Positions 11,533 through 22,119 of a stretch of 64,000 nucleotides of DNA are shown piece after piece. The position numbers and the translations under genes are program-made. Position 1 is the first letter of the stretch. The number at the start of each line of letters is the position of its first letter. The notes under the pieces are model-generated. The model did not search any database and had not been told where the DNA came from. It worked only from the letters and a program-made list of their open reading frames with translations. The stretch is from Histoplasma ohiense (Eukaryota; Ascomycota; Eurotiomycetes; Onygenales; Ajellomycetaceae): assembly GCA_017607445.1 (NCBI GenBank), contig JAEVHH010000004.1:4960001-5024000 (forward strand). The letters run 5' to 3'.

Positions 11533-11808
11533 TGATATTTAATTCTATCTTATTTAGAGCTTCTATATTAACTCTATAATACCACTACAGTATTATTTAT
11601 TATTTTTATCTATATAATTATTCTCTATTAACAGCTGTAGATTATATGAAATTCATCTATACAAGTTATACAGCTGTTCATATTTCTCATTATGTTTATA
11701 AGTTATATACAGCTGTTATATATCTCATTACATTCATCCAAGGGATTAAATAGCGCATTTTCAAGCTGCTGCTGGATAAGCGAGCGCAAGCGAGCGATTG
11801 TGGCTTGT
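11533..11808 (-). repeat. right arm of long inverted repeat
   Basis: Reverse complement of the left arm (246-478), ending GGCTTGT at 11802-11808. It keeps the CpG-rich palindrome-like run GCGAGCGCAAGCGAGCG near its outer end. It is about 40 bases longer than the left arm because of small insertions. Confidence 0.75.
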
Positions 11809-12721
11809 TAATGTTTTTTTGTTCTCCTTTGGAGAAAAGATAATTTTGAGTGAACTGCAACAACTTGTCACCAAACTATTAAACTTCAGCCAATCGTGCC
11901 CCCCATCCTCTCCATCATCGAAATCATGTCTCGTAAATGTCCCTCCCCGATGACTGCATTTTGAGGTCCCCACCCACCATCACCTCCTCCACCAGCCGTA
12001 ACACATGAATAACATACTCTGATCTTCAGATATCATGATGACACACATTTTCAATTTGGCTGTTTGATATCATCCTTGGTGACTGCAACAAGCTTTTGTT
12101 TTAGCACCTTGCATGCACATGTGCCTCATACTGCGGAACGACCCATGATAATCCAGTTTAAAAGATAGCGCGGATGCCCAGCAACTTCTCCCCCATCCGA
12201 TTCACCAGAATGGTCATTGTGGAGTCCGCTGGCTGTGGGCGATCTTTTTAAAGCGGCGTAAAAGGGTCAGGAGACATCCTTCCTCCGCTCCATAGCCTGT
12301 AATCAGATACCTTATTCCTGAAGAGCGACATAGGCTATTAACAGTGAGAAATTCGGTTATTGCTTGATATGTGGATCTGCTCAGCTGGAGAGTGCTGGAC
12401 AGCTAGGCTGTTGGCCTTATGAGGGGAAAATGAGTGTTCACAGGTTGCTTCCAGCCTATGCTGGCTGGCTGACTGGGTCACGGGATGATACATCATTTTA
12501 CTTCGAAGCAGCCAGCCCACACCAAGGCTAGAAGGAGTCATATGCTGGCAGTTATTGTCTAATAAAATACTGCTCTCTCAAGATACCAACGAAAGTAACA
12601 TATAAAGGGTATAACCAAAACAACAATAAAATATACATCATTTACGACCAATACATTAAAAAAAGGGAGTGGGGGAAGGGGGCGCATGTGAGAAAAAGAT
12701 AACTAATATCGAAACCGATAA
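11809..12721. other. intergenic stretch between transposon block and carrier gene
   Basis: GC content returns to normal at once. Only short unconvincing frames are seen. The right part (about 12600-12721) is the presumed 3' untranslated region of the minus-strand carrier gene. Confidence 0.5.
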
Positions 12722-14311
12722 TTATGTCAAAATGATTTCATAGCCGTCCTGTTGAATATGCACAATCTCCGCATCGACCCCATATTTACGCCGGACCAGC
12801 TCAAAGATGATAAGACCAGCGCTAGTGCTTGGCACCAGACGAACAGCGTTCCCAAAAAATCCTCTAAAAAGCCATGAATGCCAGCCACCCGCGCGTATGG
12901 CCAGTTTCTGACATCTCCTAAATAGCTCTAAGTACGCTTCATAGTGGTGCTTCATCATCTTCATCCCCGAGTGATCTAACTTGGCCATCGCGTCGATGTG
13001 CTCCAGCCTCTCATAGTAGACAGTCTGCACTAGGTTGAGAGGGTGCTGCGCAAACTGCTGCACCAGGGACGCCGTAACGCCGGCTAGCATCAGGAAACAG
13101 GGTTCTAGAGCATAGTGAGGCTGGATGGAGGGGATACCTCCAGATGAAGTGGGTGCTGCTGACACCGAGAGTTTCTCGACACGGTGTGGTTTGAGAGAGC
13201 CGTAATAATATCTGACAAAGGTGTAGTACCCTTGAGACTTGATGGTTTCGAACATGCCGAAGAAGAGAGCGGAGCCGAACGAATCCTTCAGGAACGAGAG
13301 ACCCCAACCAGAAAAGATGCCCCGAATGCCTATTTCATGAAGTTTATGTTTACCGTATTGCCATACATTCCTGTACTGGCCCTTTATCATATCACTCGTG
13401 CTAAACCGCAACTGGAGCGCATCCAGGGGCGCTGCGATTATGGATTGTATTCCTCCTGCAGCAAAACCGGCCGTGAACGTCAAGCTCGGAGCTGGAGGTG
13501 GGTAAATACGCTTGGTCGCTTGTAATGTGGGCTCGTGGAGTCCGCTTAATATTTGAAGATACGAAGTATATAGAACTGCCCCAACCCTATCGCAAAGAAC
13601 AATCCCCATGAGTTAGAAATATCATATCCCTTAGTGGAGACAATTAAGTGTATTCTTCTATTTTTGGCAAGGGGGAGGGGCGTGATAACCAACACAATGT
13701 TTCCCACAAGGGGTGGGAGGACTTGGTCTGGAAGGAAACGCCAGCCATACATGCGGACGGCGTGGGCGAGGAGTCCTGGAGTCGTTGTATGCCATGACCA
13801 GCTGCCCTCCGCGACTCGCGGGTTGATAGCTTTGGCTAAAGCCTAGGGTCATCCATCTACCAATCAGCCTGGTCGAGACTCTAACAGATTGAAGCAAATC
13901 TAAGTAGGGAGATATATACTAAGCAGATATCTACCAGGGGGAGGTAGCTAATTAAACTAGGAAATTTCGTACCATATAGCTACAGAAAGTGACTGTCAAC
14001 GAGGGTCATAAATACAAATAAATACAAAGGTAAACTACCTACTCCACTCGTGTGCGAAAGAATGCTTTGGCAGGGGCTCTGAAATAAAAGGCCACAGCCT
14101 GTGCGCTCAGGGCACGAACACCCGCAGCCGATGCGCCAGTTGCTGCATTTGTTCGAGGTTTCCAGCGCGCTGGATCGTCCGAAGAATCTGAGTCGGTTGA
14201 CGGGCTTCCATCAAAACTGGTATCAGAGGGGTTACCAGAAACGATGGACATGGTTGTGGAACGGAGATAACAGCGGATAATGGTTCCATGAGGTAGTTTT
14301 ACAAGAGACAC
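12722..14311 (-). CDS. mitochondrial carrier family protein
   Basis: Predicted as four exons: 14043-14311, 13973-13979, 13694-13842 and 12722-13586, giving 429 residues, or 409 from the second Met at 14251. The phases fit throughout. The second exon is only 7 bases. It is required to join the frame ending FFRTRV to the frame starting ALAKAINP, and gives V-D-Y-M-A across the joins. The carrier signature PLDALQLRF (PxDxxQxR type) is at about residue 195. Later repeats carry degenerate signatures such as HPLNLVQTVYYE. Carriers of this family sit in the inner mitochondrial membrane and exchange metabolites or cofactors. The substrate cannot be told from sequence. The N-terminus is Ser/Asp-rich. 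The gene is divergent from SPT16. Confidence 0.85.
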
Positions 14312-14773
14312 AATATGGAGAAAATTGATTTCCTGAGAGCTTAAGAATTATTGACACCAAGGAAGTGTCATTTCTAGAGAAATCTCATAACCGCAAAGAT
14401 GTCACGAGGGGCGAGAATTCCACGGCTAATGAATGAATAACGTAGGTCAATAATATCTCAATCTTGGTGGTCATGGAGAAATCTGAGATGCAAACAAAGC
14501 AAACATTCCATTTACCCCGATTGATGCGCTAAATCCAAACGCGGTGCAAGTCACGTCAAAGTTGCCAGGCAAGGACTGGTCAATCCTCATCAACCTGACT
14601 CCGATAGCCCCCACGGCCGTCTTGAGCATTTTTCTAGTGCTCGTTTATCCTTTGTGACTGGTTACTCTCTTTTTCCTTTGTACGGTAGTTTAGAAAGTTT
14701 CCCTCTACCGAAATTCATTCTCCCTTTCAACTTCCAGCAGTGCTTCTTGGCCTTAAGACGACTTTTTGCCAAA
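14312..14773. promoter_or_regulatory. divergent promoter region, carrier gene and SPT16
   Basis: 462 bases between two divergent start codons. A CT-rich stretch (about 14640-14760) precedes the SPT16 start, as is common at fungal housekeeping promoters. No specific factor site is claimed. Confidence 0.5.
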
Positions 14774-17700
14774 ATGGCGGACGAGATAAAAATCGACAAA
14801 GCCACGTTTTTCAATCGCCTATCTACGTTCTATTCAGCATGGAGGGCTGACAAACGATTGTCCAATCCAGTTTTTGGTGGTGTTGGGTCGATTGTGATCC
14901 TGATGGGGAAAACAGAAGACGCGAATTCCTTCCAGAAAAATAATGCTATGCACGTAAGTCTGATGCCGCATACTATAGTACTGGTATTCTCGTTTCCAAC
15001 TTCGATCTAAGGAATTCTATCCTATCATCTAGTTCTGGCTGCTTGGTTATGAGTTCCCCGCGACTCTCTTCGTTTTCACAACCGAGGCTATGTATGTGGT
15101 AACAACTGCAAAAAAAGGTAACGCTATAATAACGGCCCCGACATCTTTTTATATGCGCCAATACCTTTATTCCTAACTTGTATTTATGAAAGCGAAACAT
15201 CTCGAGCATCTAAAGGGTGGAAAGATACCAGTTGAAATCCTCGTCACCACGAAAGACCCTGAGCAGAAAGCAAAGGTTTTCGAGAAATGCTTGGATGTCA
15301 TAAAAAGCGCAGGGGTATGTTGTCCTTCTCTGTTGATAGCTGACTGATCTGTCCTAACACATACGCAAATATACAGAAGAAAGTAGGTACATTGCCCAAA
15401 GATATGTCCACCGGCCCTTTTGTCGAGGAATGGAAACGTCTGTTTAGCGAAATATCAAAAGAGGTAGAGGAGGTTGATATTGCTCCCGCGCTGTCATCCG
15501 TTGCATTCGCCGTTAAAGGCCCGGAAGAGCTGGTAATCCGTTTCCTTCTCTGAACCTTCACAAAAATTTGTCCTGACTGGGTTTGTAGATCTCGATGCGA
15601 AACGCCTCCAGAGCTTGCAGCGGTCTCATGTCAGAATACTTTGTGGATGAAATGTCCCAGCTTCTCGATGAAGAGAAGAAGATAACTCACAAGGAGTTAG
15701 CAACTAAAGTGGACGCAAAAATGGATGATGCCAAATTCTTCAAGAAGCTTGCCAAACTGCCCCCAGAGTTTGATCCACAACAAATTGACTGGGCTTATGG
15801 CCCCATCATCCAAAGTGGCGGGAACTATGATCTTCGGTTTACTGCTGTTCCTGACTCCAACAACCTCCATACTGGTATTATAATCGCGGGGTTTGGTATT
15901 CGCTACAAGACTTACAGCTCCGTAATCGCACGGACGTTTTTGGTCGACCCTAGCAAATCTCAAGAGTCCAACTACGCTTTTTTGCTAAGTATCCACGATG
16001 CTGTCATGAAAGATATCCGCGATGGGGCAGTGGCTAAGGACCTGTATAATAAGGCGCTTGGAATGATAAAGGCCAAAAAGCCAGAGTTGGAGAAGCATTT
16101 CCTTAAGAATATCGGTGCCGGAATCGGAATAGAATTGCGGGATCCCAATATGATTCTTAACGGCAAAAACAATAAAGTCCTTAAGAGCGGAATGACACTG
16201 TGCGTCATGATCGGCTTCACTGATGTTCAAGACCCGGACCCGAAAGACAAGAAAAATGAATCTTACTCCATGGTTATCACGGACACAGTTCGAGTTGGCG
16301 AAAGTGGTCCCCATATCTTTACGAAGGATGCAGGAATTGACATGGATTCAATCTCCTTCTACTTTGGTGACGAAGAAGAGACTGAGAAACCAAAAGTCAA
16401 AAGCGAAGCCTCAAAGTCTAGTGCTATCGCTAGCAAAAACATTACGAAGACTAAATTGAGAGCTGAGCGGCCAACGCAGGTAAACGAAGGCGCAGAAGCC
16501 CGTCGACGTGAGCATCAAAAGGAATTGGCTGCGAAGAAACTTAAAGAGGGCTTGGAACGTTTTGCTGGAACCACAGGCGATCAGAATGGGACATCACAGA
16601 GAAAGTTCAAAAGGTTTGAATCCTACAAACGAGACAACCAACTCCCCATTAAAGTTAAAGACTTGGTGGTATACGTTGACCACAAAGCCTCAACTGTGAT
16701 TGTTCCTATTATGGGCCGCCCCGTTCCATTCCACATCAACACCATAAAAAATGCGAGTAAAAGCGATGAAGGGGAGTATGCATACCTGCGTATCAACTTC
16801 CTATCTCCTGGACAAGGTGTAGGTAGGAAAGATGACCAGCCGTTTGAAGATCCGTCCGCGCACTTCGTGAGGAATCTGACCTTGAGATCGAGGGACAATG
16901 ACAGACTCGCGCAAGTTGCGCAAGATATTACAGAGCTTCGGAAAAATGCACTCAGGCGCGAGCAGGAAAAGAAGGAGATGGAAGATGTCGTTGAGCAGGA
17001 CAAGCTTGTTGAAATTAGAAGTACGATTGGCTCCTTGTATCCATTTCTTTTGCTGTTCGGTTATCCTAACAAAATCTGATTTAGATCGGCGGCCTGCGAA
17101 GCTTCCCGATGTCTATCTTCGACCTCCATTGGACGGAAAAAGAGTGCCAGGAGAAGTCGAAATTCATCAGAACGGTCTCCGATATCAATCGCCACTGCGT
17201 AGTGAGCATGTTGATGTTTTATTCAGCAACGTTAAACATTTGTTTTTCCAACCGTGCGCACACGAAATGATCGTGATTATCCATGTCCACTTAAAAACCC
17301 CTATCATGATCGGTAAACGGAAGACTAAGGACGTTCAGTTCTACCGGGAAGCTACGGAAATGCAGTTTGACGAAACTGGAAACCGTAGACGGAAACACCG
17401 TTATGGGGACGAAGAGGAGTTTGAAGCTGAGCAGGAAGAAAGACGCCGTCGACTTGCATTGGATCGAGAATTCAAGGCGTTTGCTGAGAAGATCTCAGAT
17501 GCTGGCAGGGACGAAGGTGTTGACGTAGACGTTCCGTTCCGAGAAATCGGTTTCAACGGCGTCCCAAACCGCTCTAATGTGCTGATCCAGCCGACCACGG
17601 ATGCGATTGTTCAACTGACAGAGCCGCCGTTCCTGGTGGTGACGTTGAGCGAAATTGAGATTGCCCATTTAGAACGCGTTCAGGTTGTTATTTTCTTTCC

Positions 17701-18249
17701 ATTTCTGAATCTTGGAGTTTTTGTGGACTGACTAACCATAATAAAAACTAGTTTGGGCTCAAAAACTTCGATATGGTATTTGTTTTCAAAGACTTCCACC
17801 GACCTCCGATTCATATCAATACAATCCCCGTTGAATCACTGGAAGGTGTCAAAGACTGGCTTGATTCCGTCGACATTGCGTTTTCTGAAGGGCCTCTCAA
17901 CCTTAACTGGGGCGCCATTATGAAAACAGTCACCAGTGATCCGCACGGCTTCTTCGTTGACGGTGGTTGGTCCTTCTTAGCTCAGGACTCCGACTCGGAG
18001 GAAGAAGAAGAGGAAGAGGAATCCGCGTTCGAGATGTCAGACTCCGAACTCGCCGCTTCTGATGAGAGCTCTGAAGATGATAGCGAGTTCGATGATGAAG
18101 CTAGTGCAGAGGCCAGCGAGGCATATAGCGGCGATGAGGATGATGAGAGCGCCGGTGAAGACTGGGATGAGCTTGAGCGGCAGGCGAAGAAGAAGGATCG
18201 CGAAAGCGGTCTTGATGACAGTGAGAAGGGAAAGAAGCGGAAACGATGA
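14774..18249 (+). CDS. SPT16: FACT complex histone chaperone subunit Spt16
   Basis: Seven exons (14774-14953, 15033-15117, 15193-15314, 15377-15532, 15589-17020, 17085-17683, 17752-18249) give 1023 residues, the usual length. Order: N-terminal aminopeptidase-like lobe (about 1-430), basic linker, middle domain with tandem PH folds (about 530-920), then an acidic Asp/Glu/Ser tail ending in KKRKR. Spt16 with Pob3 forms FACT, which displaces and restores H2A-H2B dimers during transcription and replication in the nucleus. The peptidase-like lobe binds histones and is not catalytic in this family. The ATG at 14774 is chosen because it begins MADEIKIDKATF, the conserved start; an in-frame upstream Met lies in the leader. 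The acidic tail at 17991-18180 matches the H2A-H2B binding segment. Confidence 0.97.
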
Positions 18250-18801
18250 ACTCTCGCATCCCGATCTCCGTTGAATTTTTAAGTTTTTGATTTGGAGGTG
18301 CTGGCGTTATGGGATAGTATGGTTTCACCACTCTTGCAGAAATCAAAAAGAAAAATGAAATGGAAGTAAGTGAAGTTGTGTTTATTTCTTGTTCATTATT
18401 TTCTTCAAGATACATCATTGAAACAGATCAATGGGATGAATGACAGAAACTAAAAATTCATTACGCTTTTTGTTTCCATCTGATTTCTAACTAGCTTTGA
18501 TAAAAACTAGTTATGATTTGTTTTCATTTATTCTACAACTTTTTCTCTCCTCTCTCATTAAATTCCAGGGTGTAATTGATGACTTAATAGTATGCATAGG
18601 ATAAGAAAATATCAATGTTATTTTGGTTGTAAGGCAATGAATCATCAATCTAAAAAAAGATGGCTTGTGATGTCTCCGTCAGGTCTGAATCTTTCGTAAC
18701 TAAACCAACCATCCACCTCCATCATCTTACAGGCCGTTGGCTACCCTCCACCTCAGCAACAAACGACTTCCATCAGGTCTGATGTTTTCAAGGGTCAAAA
18801 T
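18250..18801. other. SPT16 3' region and upstream part of the P450 promoter
   Basis: No gene seen. The first 200 bases are AT-rich and likely hold the SPT16 3' untranslated region. The phrase CAGGTCTGA occurs at about 18681 and 18775. Confidence 0.5.
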
Positions 18802-19041
18802 TCAGCGATCTCCTATCCGAACATGGCCGACTTTGCCAAGAATAGGTCCCCAGTTGAGCTGGACTCAGCTCAGAGGGCTCAGCTCAGAGGGCTTACACGG
18901 TATATAAGCTGGCCCCCACCGTCAGCGATCTCCTATCCGAACATGGCCGACTTTGCCAAGAATAGGTCCCCAGTTGAGCTGGACTCAGCTCAGAGGGCTC
19001 AGCTCAGAGGGCTTACACGGTATATAAGCTGGCCCCCACCG
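18802..19041 (+). repeat. exact tandem duplication of a 120-base promoter unit
   Basis: Bases 18802-18921 and 18922-19041 are identical on reading. Each unit contains CCCCAGTTGAGCTGG, two copies of AGCTCAGAGGG, and a TATA-like TATATAAG about 10 bases from its end. The second TATA lies about 180 bases before the P450 start. Perfect identity argues for a recent event. Confidence 0.95.
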
Positions 19042-19201
19042 TCTACAACTGACATTGTTTAAGACAGGTTTTGCTCATACCCTTTCGTCAGGAAACCTCT
19101 GACCATTTGCTCCCGGCCTCCTACCTTACTCTAGCCAGCCTTTAAGAAGAGGATCACGAGCGGAAACAGTCCTAACAATTGACCCTTGCGATCAGGCAAA
19201 C

Positions 19202-21007
19202 ATGTCTGGACATACTGGCTCGACATACTTACTCGGTTTCAAAAGTGTTGTGCTGGTCGGACTGGCAACCATCATTGGCACTTTCTTTGTGAATCTTTAC
19301 CGCGCGCGCATGCTGCTGATCGACCGGCGGAGAAGAGGCCTGGTAAACTCTCACCCATTCATGTTCATTTTCATGCTCCCCCCAAACTCAAATCTGTAGC
19401 TAAACAAACCCCTTAAGCCCGTCGCTCCAGGCCATTCGTTTTTATTTGGCCATCTCCTTTACCTCAAAAAGATTCTTGACTGCTTGCCAAGGGATGCCCA
19501 CTATCAGCTTGGCTTCGCGACGATTGCTCGAGAGCATTTTTATGAGACTGGAGCCTTCTACATGGACCTCTGGCCGATGAGCGGGTTGTTCTTTGCTGTA
19601 GTCTCACCCAAGATTGGTATGGAGATCACACAACAAAACCCTAGGCTTACATCTGAGCACCCTAAACAACTGCGTCAGTTCCTTAAACCTATTACCGGCG
19701 GCTCGACACTTCTAGACATGGAAGAGAAAGAATGGAAGCCATGGCGTGGAATTTTTAACAAAGCGTTTCATAGCGACCGAGTCATGTCCCTCGTGCCTGG
19801 CATTGTGCAGGAGGTATTTATCTATTCCCAAACCTTGCGTGGCCTAGCGGAGACCGGAGAATTGTGCTTTTTAGACCCAATCACGCTTCGTTTCACGATC
19901 GATGTAATTGGGAAAACAATCTTGTAGGCGTGTTACTTTTTTGTTCATGTCTTTTTCGAATGTAGCAGTGTCCAGGGGTTTGCAAGCGCTGAAAATTTGC
20001 CTAGGAATAGCTCGTTAGGTGCACAGAGAGGCTATAATGCTTTAGCAGACGGCATGCTGAGCCAGATCCAGTGGCACAACCCGAATGCGGCCATCAATCC
20101 TTTCAGCCGGCTCAACTTTTTGCGCTACTTTATCCATTGGAAAAACGGCCGGCAGATGGACCGATATATCGGTGCTGAGCTTGACAAGCGGTACGCAGAG
20201 TACCGGGCTGACCCGAATGGCACAAATTCCAAGTCAGTGATGGACCTAGTCCTCCAGGCGTACATGGACAAATCCTCTCTGCCTCCGGAGAAGCTTGACG
20301 CCAACTTCCGTGCTTTCGCGATCCGCCAGATTCGGCTCTTTGTCTTCGCAGGACACGATTCAACGAGCACTGTCATCTGCTATTGCTTCCACCTCCTTCA
20401 TAAGAACCCAGAGGCACTTGCCCAGCTGCGTGCAGAACACGATAAAGTGCTAGGTCCCAATCCGGCTGCAGCAGCAACAGTCATCAGGGAGAACCCTCGC
20501 GTGTTAAACAGCCTACAATACACCCTTGCCGTCATTAAGGAATCAATGCGCTTTTTCCCGCCTGCAGGCGCTACCCGTGCGGGAAAGCCGGGCATCAATG
20601 TGACAGATGATGCCGGTAACCTTTGTCCAACAGACGATGCTATCCTATGGGTCCTGCACATTGAAATGCAAACTTCGGAAAAGTACTGGGTGAAACCAGA
20701 TGCCTTCTTACCGGAACGTTGGCTCGTTCCCCCTGACCATGAGTTATACCCTCGCCCCGGAGCCTGGCGTCCCTTTGAACTCGGGCCGAGAAACTGCGTT
20801 GCACAAGCATTGTCGCTCATTGAACTGCGCATCATTCTCGCATGTTTGATTAGGACCTTCGAGATTGTGCCAGCTTACGATGAGTGGGACGCCAGCCATT
20901 CAATGAAGGGGTCGAAACACTACCGGGGCGAGCGGGCGTATTTAGTTGAAAGCGGAGCTGCACATCCAACGGCGCAATATCCTTGTCGTGTTCAGCTAGC
21001 ACAATAG
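19202..21007 (+). CDS. cytochrome P450 monooxygenase
   Basis: Three exons (19202-19342, 19418-19923, 19966-21007) give 562 residues. An N-terminal membrane anchor (about residues 8-32) is followed by a basic RRRRGL and Pro-rich PVAPGHSFLFGH hinge. The I-helix oxygen-binding motif is AGHDST (about 344-349), the K-helix ExxR is ESMR (about 408-411), and PERW follows. The heme loop FELGPRNCVA has its axial Cys at about 493. All key residues are present, so the enzyme should be an active ER-bound monooxygenase using a P450 reductase. The substrate is unknown. It stands alone, with no other secondary-metabolism gene beside it. The splice into exon 3 at 19965/19966 is chosen to keep the frame. Its promoter is the duplicated unit at 18802-19041. 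Confidence 0.92.
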
Positions 21008-21764
21008 AATACCGGTTTTGCTCTCTGCAGAGCTTGCTCTCCTATACATTCCAGAGAGAGTTTTTCTCATAAGAATTCTGAATTCTGCCAAAGCCCTTAT
21101 GTGGAGAGCATATCTCCAGCCCATCCCGCTCCGATGCTGAAGAACCAGATTTCCTCTAGGTATGGGATTTGACCAACAAAGTCCAACATTTATTCATAAC
21201 TTTAACGTGCCCTGTTTTTTTTTTTTTTTTTTTTTTTCCTTTTTAGGGATCTATATGCCTATTAGCCTTATGGCCCGGGCCGATTTTGACTGGAAAGTAA
21301 CGTGAGAATGGTACTCGGGGTCTTATTTACAGTGTTGTCCCTCGTCAGAACAAAAAACATTGAGAGATGCTTCATTTGCATAATTTATAGCAATTATAAC
21401 TTCAGTGATGAACTTTACAGATGTATTTTTTGCCATACTGGAATAATGTCACCCCTTTTTCTTTTACAGTAGTTAATGCATGCAATTCACAAACAGGTAC
21501 AGGTTTGGAATTTAAACCCTATTCAAAATGTAGCTTTTAAAATTAATCATTTCGCAGTACACTTCTAGTCATATTACACTAAGACTTCTAATAATAAATG
21601 AGTTTTATTCTGAAAAAGATCGTTTCTCTTCAAAAAAAATTGTGTCATATCAAATAAGCAAGAGAAAAGCGAAAGCCCACAACCAACTTGCCTAGACATA
21701 CATAAATTTAACATGAGGAAGGTAGAAATGAAATGGACAAGGCAATTTCAGCTATTGTCCAAAA

Positions 21765-21818
<54 letters not shown>

Positions 21819-22119
21819 GAAAGAAACGCCGTGTCCTAGAATTCTCAGTGGTATTCGACCGATTTGTAATGAATTAAAAAAAAAAAAAAAAAAAAAAAAA
21901 AGGGACGTCGATAACAAAGGAAGATAGGCAAAACTCAAATTTTCTACAGTTATTGATCAATAAATCACGACCTGCCGCCGAACCGGGGCTCACGGCCAGT
22001 TGTGGTGGCTGTACTAGGCTGTTCGTTATTCCACGTCAGATATGTGTGGTCACCAAGTTTCCTGTTGACAAAGAGTTTGTTAGGTTAGCAAAGAGAGATA
22101 TCAGTAGAGGTTGTTGGGA
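21008..22119. other. convergent spacer with homopolymer tracts
   Basis: Holds the 3' regions of the P450 and CDC50 genes. Tracts: T23 at 21215-21237, A30 at 21767-21796 followed by GAA repeats, and A26 at 21876-21901. No gene seen. Confidence 0.6.

Larger units (their letters stand above)
246..11808. mobile_element. nested transposon block bounded by long inverted arms
   Basis: An 11.56-kb AT-rich segment lies between two inverted arms. It contains a helicase remnant, a LINE, an LTR retrotransposon and a SINE. Reading frames of older elements resume on the far side of younger ones, which gives an order: helicase region and probably the armed element first, then the LINE, then the LTR element and the SINE, both inside the LINE. 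CpG is nearly absent except at the outer ends of the arms, at the LTR tips and in the SINE. Stops in coding remnants are mostly TGA where Arg or Trp is expected. This fits CpG-directed RIP-like mutation (inference). No target-site duplication is visible at 245/246 and 11808/11809, so the outer element cannot be classified. Confidence 0.7.

Noticed and set aside
246..11808. A Starship giant element
   Set aside because: No tyrosine-recombinase captain gene, no cargo genes, and the inverted arms are far too long.
18823..19062. 79-residue frame across the duplicated promoter
   Set aside because: Its repeat is only the translation of the 120-base DNA duplication, just upstream of the TATA-driven P450 start.
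19202..21007. P450 gene as part of a secondary-metabolite cluster
   Set aside because: Neighbours are SPT16 and a flippase subunit; no synthase, transporter or pathway regulator is nearby.
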